From NCBI GenBank assembly GCA_021234155.1, contig JAJEKV010000028.1, positions 2,626,567 to 2,690,566 of the forward strand: a DNA stretch of 64,000 nt, written 5' to 3'. Origin of the DNA: Isoetes taiwanensis (Eukaryota; Streptophyta; Lycopodiopsida; Isoetales; Isoetaceae). Within the stretch, counting starts at the first letter, position 1. Each line of letters opens with the position of its first letter. The notes under the pieces were generated by a model that saw nothing but the letters and a program-made list of their open reading frames with translations, searched no databases and had not been told where the DNA came from. A program made the translations under genes and the position numbers. Positions 12,143 to 22,555 of this stretch are shown here, one piece after another.

Positions 12143-12688
12143 ATGCTTTATGAAGCTATTATCAATATCATCTCTCAAGGCATTTGGTCCAACGCTGAGG
12201 ACTCATGGCAGCATAATGGAAAGTATGGATACACTATGAGACTAGCCTACAAGTTTCTTATGAGCAATCAGGGGATAACAATTCATCAGAAATGGGGAGT
12301 TCAACCACATAGGGGCATAAGCAATTTGAATTATATGTGGAACAGTTCCATCAACCCGAAGATTAAAGCCTTCATGTGGCAGCTATGGCATAAAAGCTTG
12401 GCAACCAACAGTAAAAGGCATAAATTATCAATGGCTAATTCTGATGTTTGTGACAGGTGTTTGAATGCTATGGAGGATGAGAATCACCTGTTTAGGCAAT
12501 GCATGTGGTCGGAACAGATATTGGAGCTTGCTTCTAACATTTTTTGTTTGGATCTTGTAGCTTTAAATGAGGCTGACTTCTTTATGCCTTTCAATCCATG
12601 TGATTGGAGGATATATATTCTCCTTTGGAGAATTTGGAAAGGAAGAAATGCCTTCATTTTAAACACCAAAAAGCATATGGCTTTCTAA
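12143..12688 (+). pseudogene. LINE ORF2 C-terminal zinc-finger (zf-RVT) region
   Basis: The 181-codon open block contains MWNSSINPKIKAFMWQL and VCDRCLNAMEDENHLFRQC, the C-x2-C...H...C arrangement of the zf-RVT region in plant LINEs. A nearly identical block occurs on the minus strand at 52.47-52.84 kb. It is frame-shifted relative to the upstream reverse transcriptase and ends shortly after a deletion junction near 12,662. Confidence 0.8.
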
Positions 12689-12854
12689 AATGCTGGCATG
12701 CAAGAAAATTTTTGTCAAGTTAGATGAAGAATGCAAAGAGAAGTCTATAACACCCTAATAGAATATAAAGACCAGTAAAATCCTCATCACTGACATGGCA
12801 CCATTACACTGCATTCTATAGTATTTACAAAATATTTGATGGTAAATCCTTATC

Positions 12855-13176
12855 TGTGTCTATGGGCCTTGGAGGCCATGTAATCTGGTATGTTCCTCGT
12901 CCTGTCCCAAATCTGGGTCTTGACTCTGGCACCCCCACCTAAGATTTGACTCAATGACTCTAGGAAAACCCACTTCTCTCCCCTTGGGAGAAGGCTGACT
13001 TCCTAGAGCAAGATCTGCTGATCATACTGGCAGATGATGTCGATGTAGTAGGGTGTCCTGGTCAGGGTTGCACGGAGATCGAAGAGATGATCAAAGACTT
13101 GAAAGGCCTCCCTAATCGGTATCTCACTGACGTGGTTGACGCTGTTGTACTATTCGATGAAGTTTGTAGGCACCAT
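12855..13176 (-). pseudogene. E1 second ORF, N-terminal part, related to the E2 ORF
   Basis: The minus strand from ATG 13176 reads MVPTNFIE, then a TAG, then a long coding-like stretch with one further TAG: IREAFQVFDHLFDLRATL followed by TPYYIDIICQYDQQILL. The spacing and pattern match residues of the 343-codon ORF of E2 at 45.0-46.1 kb (DLLQPLLCQRIDLLTSMQRH followed by FLDFYTEEILPL). The frame is lost where the plus-strand LINE ends. No known domain is recognised. It is likely a structural or accessory protein of this retroelement lineage. Confidence 0.45.
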
Positions 13177-13286
13177 TAGACAGAGACCGGAGCAGAAAAT
13201 GGTTTGGAAAGATTGGTAAGGAGCTGGAAAATCGCCTAGAGAGGGTAAGAGCAAACTTGGTGAAGAGAAAATGTCAAATGTGGTCC

Positions 13287-13296
13287 CCTTATATAG
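13287..13296 (-). promoter_or_regulatory. TATA-like box upstream of the E1 second ORF
   Basis: The minus-strand word CTATATAAGG lies about 110 bp upstream of the ATG at 13176. The related E2 ORF has a TTTAAAAGGGG word about 55 bp upstream of its ATG. An internal promoter would let this ORF be expressed without readthrough of the upstream ORF. Inference from position and motif only. Confidence 0.35.
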
Positions 13297-13470
13297 ACTA
13301 GGGCTGCCTAGGTTTCCGTGCCAGAAATGCCTGCTCGGAAAATTCTATGTTCTAAAATGTATGAGTGTCCAATCTAGCTAATATGAAGTGTTAATCTAAC
13401 TAGAACAAACCAAGAAACACATTAGAATAGTTTGTTGGCCAAATTTTGGACAATCTTGGATCGAACAGAG

Positions 13471-13940
13471 GTGACTTGGATTACTCCGTGCGGAAGGTGT
13501 CTATGTTCTCGACGCAGGGGGCTTTGGCACGAAGTGGCCTGATTGGGTCAATTTTGACAAATCTAGAACCTTTTTGGGAAATGTAAAATACTAGAATGCA
13601 AGGCTGCTCTATTCTAAGCTATCTACCAACTTATCTCATGTCAATTTGGCAAGCACAAGTGCAAACATAGGCGACTTGGGTTACTCCGCGCAGAAGGGCT
13701 CTGCGTTCTCGACGCAAGGGGCTTTGGCTCGGAGTAACTTGAGTGGGTCAATCTTGAATATTTGACAACATTTTTGGGAAAATAAAGTGCTAAGATGCAA
13801 GATTGGGACAATTCTAAATAATCTAGCAACTTTTGTCATGACAATTTATCAATCTTGAGTACAAACAAGCCAACTCGGATTACTCCGCACAGGCTCTGCG
13901 TTCTCGACACAGGGGGCTTTGGTGCGGAGTGACCCGAGTG
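13471..13940. repeat. three tandem units of about 200 bp, each with a stem-loop
   Basis: Units start at about 13471, 13671 and 13871. Each carries an inverted pair around a conserved loop containing CTGCGTTCTCGACGCA-like sequence and GGGGCTTTGG. The best stem is CTCGGATTACTCCGCAC (13874-13890) against GTGCGGAGTGACCCGAG (13922-13938), 15 of 17 positions Watson-Crick plus one G-T pair. The second unit pairs GTTACTCCG with CGGAGTAAC. Arm sequences differ between units while pairing is partly kept. They lie in the untranslated part of E1 between its two ORFs. Confidence 0.7.
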
Positions 13941-14181
13941 GGTCAATTTTGACCTAAACGACTTTTTTTTAAGTAAAATTTTAGCTTTCTATATTAACAA
14001 CAAAGTTTAATTACACACGTCATCAAAATTTTTACACAAAAACCAAGCTTTGGTGCGGAGTGACCCGAGTGGGTCAATTTTGACCTAAAGGGCTTTTTTT
14101 TAAGTAAAATTTTAGCTTTCTATATTAACAACAAAGTTTAATTACACACGTCATCAAAATTTTTACACAAAAACCAAGCTT
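13916..14181. repeat. 131-bp tandem duplication
   Basis: Two adjacent units (13916-14046 and 14047-14181) are almost identical, from GCTTTGGTGCGGAGTGACCC to AAAAACCAAGCTT. The near identity makes this a recent event, or an assembly artefact. It duplicates the right arm of the third hairpin unit. Confidence 0.85.
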
Positions 14182-14400
14182 CTAAAGATTGTCTTTTCTG
14201 ATTCTTCGAGTCAGGTGGAGATCCCATCATCGTGACTCTTTTAGCATGTATGGCGCATAAGTTGCCTTCCTCGAATAATTAAACGAGCTCAGCTTCAGCT
14301 GCTTCTTATAGGAAGCAGATTGTCAGGGAAGTGACCCGATAATCTGTCCTAAACTCTTGCATGATCTCCTAGAGGAGCCGTTCGAATGGCGTCTTCCGGA

Positions 14401-15252
14401 TCAGAAGATTAGTGCACTACTGAAAGTGCCTAATCTCTCGAAATAACCGTGCATGTCTGGAGCTGGGCCCGTGATGGACCCTCTTGGGAGCTTCTGGCCG
14501 AGTGGATGGGGCTTGGGCTGGTTCTTGGGTCTGCCACCCTTCACGTACTTCTGGATGTTTTGCTTACAATACCAATTATTGTAATTCCTCCATCTCCGGA
14601 AGTACTCTTGGTAGGACGCCTTCTTCCTTTCAAACTCACGGTCCTGCTTGAGCTTGAATTCTCGTTCTCCCACCTTCTGCTTCTTATTTACCTTTGGTGG
14701 CTTGGGCCACTTCGGGTAAGGCAGTCTGGCGTCAGGGTTTGAGGTCTCCCTGACTTCCCCTTCGAGCTCCTCCTCTTCGTCTCCGCCTCCACTTCTTCTT
14801 CGACTTCCTCCTCTTCCTCTTTCTCCTCATCAGTTGCTTCTCGACGAAGTCCTTCGATCCTAACCATTCCCCTTGGCCTGTCTTGATCCCTTTTGGATCT
14901 TTTCTCCTGCCGTCTCGTCTCCTGCTCTCTTTCCTTCCTTTCCCTGGCCACTCTCTCCTCTGCCCATTCCGTCACCTTCTCCTTCCCCTTCTTCTTCTTT
15001 GGGGCCCACTGTTCTAGTTCTTTGCTCTTGTCATTGCTCTTCGCTTAGGTCTCCTCGCCTCCCCAAAAGTGTCCCGATCGGCCGGCTTCGGCTGGTCTGT
15101 TGAGTGCTCTCGGGCGAGCTAGTCAGGGCCCGCTCATCAGTGGTGTGGTAGGTCTCGTTGATGGAATCTGATGTGTTGGGCTCCTCCTCCTCCCGTCCTG
15201 GCCTCAGATCTTCTGAGATTTTATTGCTACTATCCACCGCTAGTTCCGCCAT
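14401..15252 (-). pseudogene. E1 first ORF: lysine/glutamate-rich gag-like protein, frameshifted
   Basis: The ATG at 15252 opens MAELAVDSSNKISEDLRPG. The readable protein passes through three frames: 15252-15031, about 15020-14688 and about 14700-14401. The middle part is highly charged (KEREQETRRQEKRSKRDQ, then a run of glutamates) and probably coiled coil. The last part is basic and aromatic (YFRRWRNYNNWYCKQNIQKY). No CCHC knuckle, protease, integrase or reverse transcriptase is seen. Its position just downstream of a primer binding site makes it the gag-position ORF of E1. The two frame changes may be real decay or sequence error. Confidence 0.5.
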
Positions 15253-15344
15253 GCTTGGTCTCTTCCTGGGGCTTCTAACCCTTCTAGCGGTGCATTTGGT
15301 GCGAGCTATGTCTTACCGTCAAAGAAATGGATTAGCTTAAGCTA

Positions 15345-15366
15345 GAGATCAAGAGAGAGAGAGAGA
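15345..15366. repeat. short GA microsatellite in the E1 leader
   Basis: A short (GA)n run lies in the leader between the E1 primer binding site and the first ORF. The rest of 15253-15850 is AT-rich untranslated leader with no open frame of note. A TTTAAACTCC word on the minus strand near 15400 is a weak TATA candidate. Confidence 0.6.
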
Positions 15367-15850
15367 GGTTTAGAGTGAAATTAGGAAGAGTGGGACCAAA
15401 ATGGAGTTTAAAAAGGGAAAGATACTCTCCAGAAACATTCCTTTGGCATTAATACTCTTAATTAGCCACCCTTATTAATGGTTAGTCCTTTTTATTATTA
15501 TATAATTTTTTTTAATTTCGAATTTTTTTCTAATGGTTTGGTGTGTTAATTATAAATTCGCGCCATTTTTCACCCGAGTCTCGGATTGGGATGATTCTTC
15601 GACCCAATTTGAGTGAAATTTGATTTTCATGCATAATTTTCATTCCAATTTACTAAAATGTTCATTTGACTTATTCTTTTTACCTGAATCTATAATCTAA
15701 CCTAACTCTATGACCCTACTACTTAGGAGAAAAAATTGTCCCCCACTTTCGAGGTTCAATGCTGGAATTTTCCATTCCATGCTCTACTAGGCTGGTTAAT
15801 CTACTTAGTCAGGGACATGGTCAATGCTAGCTCTTGGTCAACCAAGAACA

Positions 15851-15864
15851 TTGCTCTGATACCA
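15851..15864 (-). promoter_or_regulatory. primer binding site of E1 (initiator tRNA-Met)
   Basis: The minus-strand sequence TGGTATCAGAGCAA is complementary to the 3' end of plant initiator tRNA-Met and lies one base from an LTR end (...GTCACA, starting at 15866 on the plus strand). It fixes the element's orientation as minus. Confidence 0.9.
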
Positions 15865-15865
15865 T

Positions 15866-17882
15866 TGTGACACTCCCCACCAAATATCGACGCTTTGTCA
15901 TACACCTGGAAATCCCCATCCACCCTCTCAGGCCGTGGTAGCCCCAAAAGGCTATTTTTTTGGACATTTGCAGTTTTTTCCACTACAGTTGAGTAGGATC
16001 AATTAGGAGTGGTGCTAATAAAATATCGCCACCTTGTCTACGAAATTTTCTCCTTCCACTCATAAGTTAGCCTCACGTCACTAAATGATGGATTCTTGGA
16101 TTAAGCCCCCATGTGAGTTTTACTCACGTAATTATTCTAAAATAAGCCCCTTAATCCCCGTAAAATCATGTAAAATCAATACGAATTCTATTCTTGATGA
16201 GTTTTTGAATTGTCGTTTACCTCCGTGGAAAAAAAGGGGAGGGGGGAAGGAAAAACCATGCATGTTACATGGATTTCATGATCCGACTCCAACATCCAGG
16301 TATGCAATCCTGGAGTATTTTTGCTTTTGGTCAGTTGTTTATCCAATCTTAAAAAGATGGCTGAAATCAAATCGGTTTGTGCTTGCCCACTATAATATGC
16401 AATTATGCCTAGGCTAAGTTCCTATAGTTGGTTTGCTTACTCATTTTATCAGAATACTTGCCCTCTTGATTTGGTTATGAGGCAATTGATTTTCTTACAT
16501 TTTATAGCAACCGTACCTTATCTTGGCTATTAATTTTTTTTATTTTCTGTTATCATGATTATTTCTATGTACGTGCAACCAATCTAGGTAATACATGATG
16601 TATATGATTGTCCGTCTCCTGTATTTTAATCATCAACTGCTCAGTTCAATTGTTGCACACACATCCTTATGACATGATCAAACTCTTCAAATTGGTGACG
16701 GATGATGTTAAATGTCGTGGTAGAAATCTAGGGTTTAGGCACCTAGATATCTTGAGAAAAAAGTATATATTCCATCGCTTGATGGATGAAAGATTCGCCA
16801 AGGTTGCTACAACTCAAATCGAAGCTCGAAACAAAATCGCCAACATAACTAATCGAAAAAAGCTAAGATTCGCCTCATATTCTAAATTACACCTATGAAA
16901 ATTTGGGCTTAAGGGCTACCCTGCCTCCGGCCGTATGGGCCCTCCATCTATCCTGCACACGAGGTATCTCTGGTACGGGAAGGGGCTACGAAGGTGTCTT
17001 GCGTGCCCTTCCCCTATGGGCTCCTATAACAGAAGAAGCATAACATAACGTCAGTACTAGCAATAACAATACATCCAACTACCCCGAAGAGTGGCACGTC
17101 CATAGAACCATAGATACATCAAAGATAATAACATACCATCAAACATGTGAGCTCCTACCCCGGGCTCGGACTCGTAAGAGAAGTCAATTGACGGCTGGAT
17201 CTCAAGATAGAGCAGACTGAATATGACAATGGCGAGGCTAGCTATAGACAATGGCTAGGGTTGGCCACTCCATCTGCCCCTCTTGTGCATACTTTGCAGA
17301 CGAGCTAAATCGGGCTCTGGCATGATTATAACCTGCCGAATACGTAGTCTCATGGTATCACCCATCGAGACTACTCCGGGTTGCATCTCCCCTTTTCGAG
17401 GTCTAGTGGCTCCATGGGCGGCTAGAGAATCATAATGACACACGATTCATGCCCGACTGAACTTTCCAAAACAAAAGCCAGGCTGACACCTGCAACTCTT
17501 GAGAGTCAGGGCGACACCATTGACCCAGGAAATGTCGACCCATAACCGACCCACACGAAGTGACCGACTATAGGCTTAGCCCGCCATGGGTCTCCAATAG
17601 CCGCGCTCAGCAGGGAGCTCCCTCCGTTTGCCACTAGTCTCATTGTATAGTGCTAAGTCACTCCATAGCCCTCGTGGTCGGGTGGGTTCCTAGGCACAGG
17701 TCGCATATAATAGGAACTAAGGGGTCTAAACTAGGAGCATCATCTAGATAATGGCCACTAGGTCTCTACCCCCTTCCCAATACACAAGGGGTGCAAACAT
17801 AAGATCAACCATCATCGTATATCAACATAATCATGATATTTAATGAAGATAACATCTAATCTACACACGTGAATCTACCTAC
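15866..17882 (-). mobile_element. E1 5' LTR, proximal part (interrupted by a LINE)
   Basis: On the plus strand the LTR begins TGTGACACTCC next to the primer binding site. From about 16,915 it parallels the E2 LTR: GGCTAGGGTTGGCCACTCC here, GGCTAGGGTTGTCCACTCC at 44.0 kb, and a following ACTCCGGGTT word in both. Between about 16.0 and 16.9 kb it carries some 0.9 kb with no counterpart in the E2 LTR. It is cut at 17,882 by the LINE insertion and resumes at 26,006. Confidence 0.7.
17870..17882. repeat. target-site duplication, left copy (LINE at 17.9-26.0 kb)
   Basis: TGAATCTACCTAC here is repeated exactly at 25993-26005. It sits directly beside the poly(T) that marks the 3' end of the minus-strand LINE. 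Confidence 0.9.
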
Positions 17883-17883
17883 C

Positions 17884-17903
17884 TTTTTTTTTTTTTTTTT
17901 TTT
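17884..17903 (-). other. LINE poly(A) tail
   Basis: Twenty consecutive T on the plus strand beside the target-site duplication. The length suggests a fairly young insertion. Confidence 0.9.
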
Positions 17904-18102
17904 GAGAGAATGAGATATTTTTTCCATTAATTAAAGATCAGGAGATACATGGATGGCAACAAAGTGTTGCTATAATTGCTAGATGTAGCTATTATGGCAA
18001 TAGCTAATAGAATAATTTAATTAAAACCAAAAACAGCCAAGAGTTTATGTGCATGGCTATTTTTAATTCTGGATGCACTTTAACATCAGCAAAATTAAGA
18101 GT

Positions 18103-19582
18103 TCAGTTCTCTTTTTGAAGTCTTCTACAACTGCTCCAAACATCTTCAGTGATCACTTGGATTAACCTGTGAAAACACAATTGAGCCAAAAATGTAAGAA
18201 AAACAGGTGGATTCAGATATTGGATATTTTCAGTGGTCCAGGAAGGTGAAATGGTCTGTGAAAGCTGGTTGAAGAATGTGGTTGGTATTACTTCCCCAGT
18301 CCAAAGCCTCCAGAAGATCATTCACACAAGAGGTAGCCATGATGAGCAGAAGATTTCCATGTGCATCAGCCCTGCCCCTATGGTAATAGTAACATTCTCT
18401 GTAGAACTCGAATTGGCTGTCTGTCATCTGCATGTTGTGCATCTCTAAAAACCACCATAGGATATTCATCTGATAGGTGCTTCTGCAGAATTCATAAGCC
18501 CATTGGATTTCCCTTACTGGAAATTCATGGAGCATAGGAAAGATCATGTTTGGAATTTTGGATTTCCAGTCGAAGTCTGCATAGGCATTGACCTGAGTGT
18601 CAAAGTTGCTCAAATTCCTCTCAGCTTCGAAGCAGTCAAAACTTGTATCCAGTAGGCGGTCACAGAACATCAGGTACTCTAGCATTAACATCAGAAAATA
18701 AATTAGTATGTGCCTGATAACAGTGTAATTTAAATAATTTATAATGACCACAAAAAGAACCAATAGAATTCCACTTGTTGTCATAGTTGTCCCCTTCAAT
18801 TTGAATCCCGTGAGCAGTTGCTGAGGTTTGTAGATCATGCATAATATTAATTTTAATCCAACAGACAGAAGTAGCATGACCTCCATGAGTGCATCTATTT
18901 CTGTGTTTCCATATATTCCAAATAACAGTAAAAAGTAAGGTGTTAACATATTTATCATTATTCATTAAGACATCAATCAAATTATTTGGCTTGCTGATGG
19001 ATAATATGTTTTGGCACCACCTCCATAAGGGATCTAGCTTGGGGCAGTTAAAAATATGAATCATAGATTCAGGGCAGTTGCATCCAAGAGGACAATTCAC
19101 AGAAATAGGACTAAGACCATGCTTCAGTCTAGAAGGATTATAGTGCTTAGCAATGCTCTCTAGATTGGATAAGCTTTTGTTGGCTAGCAACCCGGATAAA
19201 ATAGGAAACTTTTGGAGGACGAAGAAGACCAAGTGTTCCTGTGAACTTTATCAGTTTCCTGATCATTTAGGTTCCAGTAAGTTTTGGCTTTTGAAGGAGT
19301 ATTGTTGTCAGCTAGCAACTTATAGATCATGGAGACTTTATAGGTATATTTCCCTTTACATGACCAATCAGGATTGGGGTTCACATTGCTAATGTTGAGG
19401 GAGAAAAGTTTAGCCTTGAAGTGTTTAAATATGCACCTATCTGAAGAGGTACCAGCAATTCTTTTCCTGAGAGCAGTCCACGAGATCCAACCACCATTTG
19501 ATCTGAGATCTCCAATTGAAGAAATTCCATGCAGAGACCATTTCTTATAAATCCTGGGATGATTGATAGCGGAGGTATCTCA
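18103..19582 (-). pseudogene. LINE ORF2 C-terminal region, frameshifted
   Basis: Coding continues 3' of the intact part but in shifted frames. WSLHGISSIGDLRSNGGWIS leads into WSCKGKYTYKVSMIYKLLAD (about 19,360). After another frame change near 19,230 comes LANKSLSNLESIAKHY and the zinc-finger block CPLGCNCPESMIHIFNCPKL with VIWNIWKHRNRCTHGG. A last block (to about 18,230) is open but of unknown function. At least three frame changes separate these from the 977-codon frame, so the protein would end early. Whether these are true mutations or sequence errors cannot be told here. Confidence 0.75.
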
Positions 19583-22516
19583 TTACGCTTTAGATAAGAA
19601 GGGATTCCAGAATAAAGATGTAGATGATTGAAATAAATCTGAACTGTTATGAGTCATAAACTTAGAGATCCTGTTCCAAGCAAGAACTAAATTTCTCATG
19701 AGAGGGGAAATATTTTTAGCAGGATTGATGTCAAAGAAGATAGAGGAGGGGAGTTGATGACTGATAGATGGATGACCTTCAATTCCACTTTTTTGGAACC
19801 AGAACTTAATGAACACAGATGCTGGATTTTCTTTATTAAAAATAGCTCTCCATACATGCTTCCCAGCTAAGGCCACACCCTGCATAAATAAATTCTTACA
19901 GCCAATACCCCATTGGGATTTAGGTCTCGTGTTGTGATTCCAACCAACCATATGATTTTTTCCCCAAATGAAAATCCTGACAATTCTTTCTAACTGGAGA
20001 TAGACACTTTTGGGTGCAAGCAAGGCAGAGGAAAAATAGATATGAGAACTGGCAATCACTGCATTTGCTATAATTGATCTGCCAGCCAGAGATAAACAAT
20101 TACCATAGTTATTTAACTTTCTTTTGATCCGAGAAATGATAGGTGACCAAAGACCCTTGATATTAGAGTCTAAAGATAAAGGCATTCCTAGCAAATTGAT
20201 GGCTTGAGTGTTCTTGAAACATTTAATCCCCAGAATAGATTGATTGTTTGTGTCCCCCATAATGGAACATTTATCCAAATTCAGGTTAATGCCAGAGACA
20301 GCCCCAAAGCAGTTAATAATATTAAGATAATTTCCAATGTTGAGAGGATCATTCTTAAGAAAACTAAAGGAGTCATCAGCATATTGTAGAATATTCATAT
20401 TGGAAGTATTATCAGGTAAAACTAATCCCTTAATATTTCCAATTTGGTGCTGGTGATTGATAACTCTGGTCAAGATTTCAGTAACTGCAATGAAGATGTA
20501 AGGGGCTAAAGGGCAGCCTTGTCTCACTCCTCTGGCAAGGGGAAAGAAAGATCCTGGGGAACCATTAATAAGGACAGAAGATTGGGATCTGGAATTTAGG
20601 CCAAGGATTAACTTAATGATCTTATCTGGGAGGCCAATTTTCCTCAAAGCAAAATCAATGAATTTCCAATGCACAGAATCAAATGCCTTTGAGAAATCAA
20701 GTTTCAAAAAAATACAATCTTGATTAGTATAGTCATTCCAATGCAAATCTTCCATAGCAGCAATGTAATTATCCAAGATATATCTGTTTGGAAGAAAAGC
20801 TGACTGGGAAGGACTAATGATGTTTTGCAGATGCCCTTTGATTCTGTTAGCAATGATTTTGGCACAAACCTTATAAGAGGAATTTGTTAAAGATATAGGT
20901 CTCCAGTCCGAAAAAAGTTTTGGATCATCAGATTTGGGGATGAGAGAGATCAAACCAGCAGAGATGGCAGGATGTAAATGATTGGAATTCCAAAATCCAT
21001 GAATCATATGCACAAAATCAGATTTGATTATGTCCCAAAAAGCAATATAAAATTCAGGGGGGAACCCATCTGGACCCGGGCTCTTTCCTTTTTGAAAGGA
21101 TTTGAGGGTGGCATAGATCTCCTCACAATTTGGAAGAATACTCAGATCCCCACTTACACTAGGAATGGAAATATTTGGTAAAGATTCCACCATGTTGAAG
21201 AATTCAGTAGCCTTGGAGTTAGGATTGAGATTGCCTTGGGGATCTATCTGATTATCTGAAAATAGGGATTTATATTTCTCACTAAAGAAAGTAGAAATAC
21301 CATTAGGATTGTCTATGATGATGTTATCATCATTAAGCACAGAGGAGATATTGGATTTCAACAATCTATTCTTGGCTACTCGAAAAAAGAATTTAGAATT
21401 CCCATTGTCCATGTTGGAGTGATATTTAAGCTTACATCTGACAGCAGCCCCCTTTGCATCAGACTCCTCTATAATTTTGATGGAGTTTTCCAAGTTGCCC
21501 TCTAAGAGATGGAGCTCAAGATTCTTGGGGTCCTGCTGAAGTTGAATTCTGACCTGTTTAATATCATGTAGCAGAGTTATCTTCTCTTTGTTTTTCTCCT
21601 CATAATAAGTTTTGGACCAGCCCTTGATCCAATATTTAGCAGCTTTAATGTTAGCATAAAATGCTCTCATGGAATGATTATCATTGCTTTGGACTCTAGG
21701 TAGGCTGGAGTAAAAATTCCTGAAATCAGCACAGAATTTCTCAGAGTTAAGAAGAGAGGTGTTAAATTTGTAAGGAATGTTGCCATGTCTTCTAGGAGAA
21801 ATTTCAAGCCTTGTGGAAAGAAATTGGGGTTGATGATCTAAAATAGAAGTGCTTTCATCACTGTAAACCAAACAATTATCCCAGAAAGGATTATTTAAGT
21901 TGGTGATATAAAATCTGTCCAGAGCACAGAAGACTCTTTTGTTGCCAGATTGTTTGTTTGACCAAGTAAATTTGGCAGTAGAGGAAGGAATGTGATGGAA
22001 AAGATGGTTATCTAAGAGAGAGGACCAGCACTCCTTTTCCTTTGAAGACATATTAATATGCTTACCAATTTTGAGGTCCCAAGAGGGAGTGTTGTTAAAA
22101 TCTCCTACCAGAATCCAAGATGAGATATTCTGGTTTTTTAACCAAATATCCATTTGAGGCCAAGTATTCTCCCTAGTCTTTGGATTAGTTGAAGCATAGA
22201 TGTTTAAAATTCCAAAATCCTCACCATTTAAGGAGAAAGAGACAGCTTGCCAAGATCTGCAAGGACTGCTATAGATAGAAGTATGAGCCAAGTTTCTCCA
22301 AATGACACAAAGCCCACCAGAAGTTCCATTAGCCTCAATCCAAGTTGAGGAGTAGCCTGGAGAAATCCAATCAGCCAGATTGGAGCACTCAAATAAAGGT
22401 AATCTGAGCTCTTGAAGAAGAATAATATCAGCATTATATTGCCTTATCTGGGCAATGGCTTTTCTTCTTTTTAAGGGGCCTTTAATACCCCTTAAATTCC
22501 AGGTCATAATCTTCAT
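19583..22516 (-). CDS. LINE ORF2: AP endonuclease and reverse transcriptase, 977 codons
   Basis: An uninterrupted frame. Residues 1-230 are an AP-like endonuclease: MTWNLRG at the start, the catalytic glutamate in LLQELRLP, LVGDFNNTPS (about 136) and ILDHQPQF (about 224). The reverse transcriptase runs from about 450 to 760: KSPGPDGFPPEF, LISLIPKSDDP, DWRPISLTNSSYK, LKLDFSKAFDSVHW (about 604), RGVRQGCPLAP and the catalytic YADD (about 711). The enzyme nicks target DNA and copies its own mRNA there. All readable catalytic motifs are intact. The frame ends by a shift at 19583, so the zinc-finger tail is missing from the product. ORF1 ends 40 bp upstream. Confidence 0.95.
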   Translation of the reverse strand: MKIMTWNLRGIKGPLKRRKAIAQIRQYNADIILLQELRLPLFECSNLADWISPGYSSTWIEANGTSGGLCVIWRNLAHTSIYSSPCRSWQAVSFSLNGEDFGILNIYASTNPKTRENTWPQMDIWLKNQNISSWILVGDFNNTPSWDLKIGKHINMSSKEKECWSSLLDNHLFHHIPSSTAKFTWSNKQSGNKRVFCALDRFYITNLNNPFWDNCLVYSDESTSILDHQPQFLSTRLEISPRRHGNIPYKFNTSLLNSEKFCADFRNFYSSLPRVQSNDNHSMRAFYANIKAAKYWIKGWSKTYYEEKNKEKITLLHDIKQVRIQLQQDPKNLELHLLEGNLENSIKIIEESDAKGAAVRCKLKYHSNMDNGNSKFFFRVAKNRLLKSNISSVLNDDNIIIDNPNGISTFFSEKYKSLFSDNQIDPQGNLNPNSKATEFFNMVESLPNISIPSVSGDLSILPNCEEIYATLKSFQKGKSPGPDGFPPEFYIAFWDIIKSDFVHMIHGFWNSNHLHPAISAGLISLIPKSDDPKLFSDWRPISLTNSSYKVCAKIIANRIKGHLQNIISPSQSAFLPNRYILDNYIAAMEDLHWNDYTNQDCIFLKLDFSKAFDSVHWKFIDFALRKIGLPDKIIKLILGLNSRSQSSVLINGSPGSFFPLARGVRQGCPLAPYIFIAVTEILTRVINHQHQIGNIKGLVLPDNTSNMNILQYADDSFSFLKNDPLNIGNYLNIINCFGAVSGINLNLDKCSIMGDTNNQSILGIKCFKNTQAINLLGMPLSLDSNIKGLWSPIISRIKRKLNNYGNCLSLAGRSIIANAVIASSHIYFSSALLAPKSVYLQLERIVRIFIWGKNHMVGWNHNTRPKSQWGIGCKNLFMQGVALAGKHVWRAIFNKENPASVFIKFWFQKSGIEGHPSISHQLPSSIFFDINPAKNISPLMRNLVLAWNRISKFMTHNSSDLFQSSTSLFWNPFLSKA

Positions 22517-22555
22517 CTGTTAGATAAGAGATGATAAGAGGGAAGAAAAGGCCAA

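Larger units (their letters stand above)
9390..12850 (+). mobile_element. L1-type LINE, decayed, with 3' end
   Basis: The order is endonuclease, reverse transcriptase, zinc-finger region and 3' untranslated tail. The 3' end is set by comparison with a minus-strand relative at 51.74-53.39 kb: the two share sequence up to ATATTTGATGGTAAAT and then diverge, with no poly(A). Compared with that relative, this copy lacks about 600 bp just after 12,662. No ORF1 and no target-site duplication were identified, so the 5' limit is uncertain. It abuts the broken LTR-element ORF at 12.86 kb and may have inserted into it. Confidence 0.8.

Noticed and set aside
14449-15340. Plus-strand hydrophobic ORFs (Leu/Ser/Pro-rich) as membrane proteins
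   Set aside because: They are the antisense shadow of the lysine/glutamate-rich E1 ORF.
18230-18660. An RNase H domain at the end of the LINE
   Set aside because: The block is open and protein-like, but the expected D-E-D-D catalytic pattern could not be identified.
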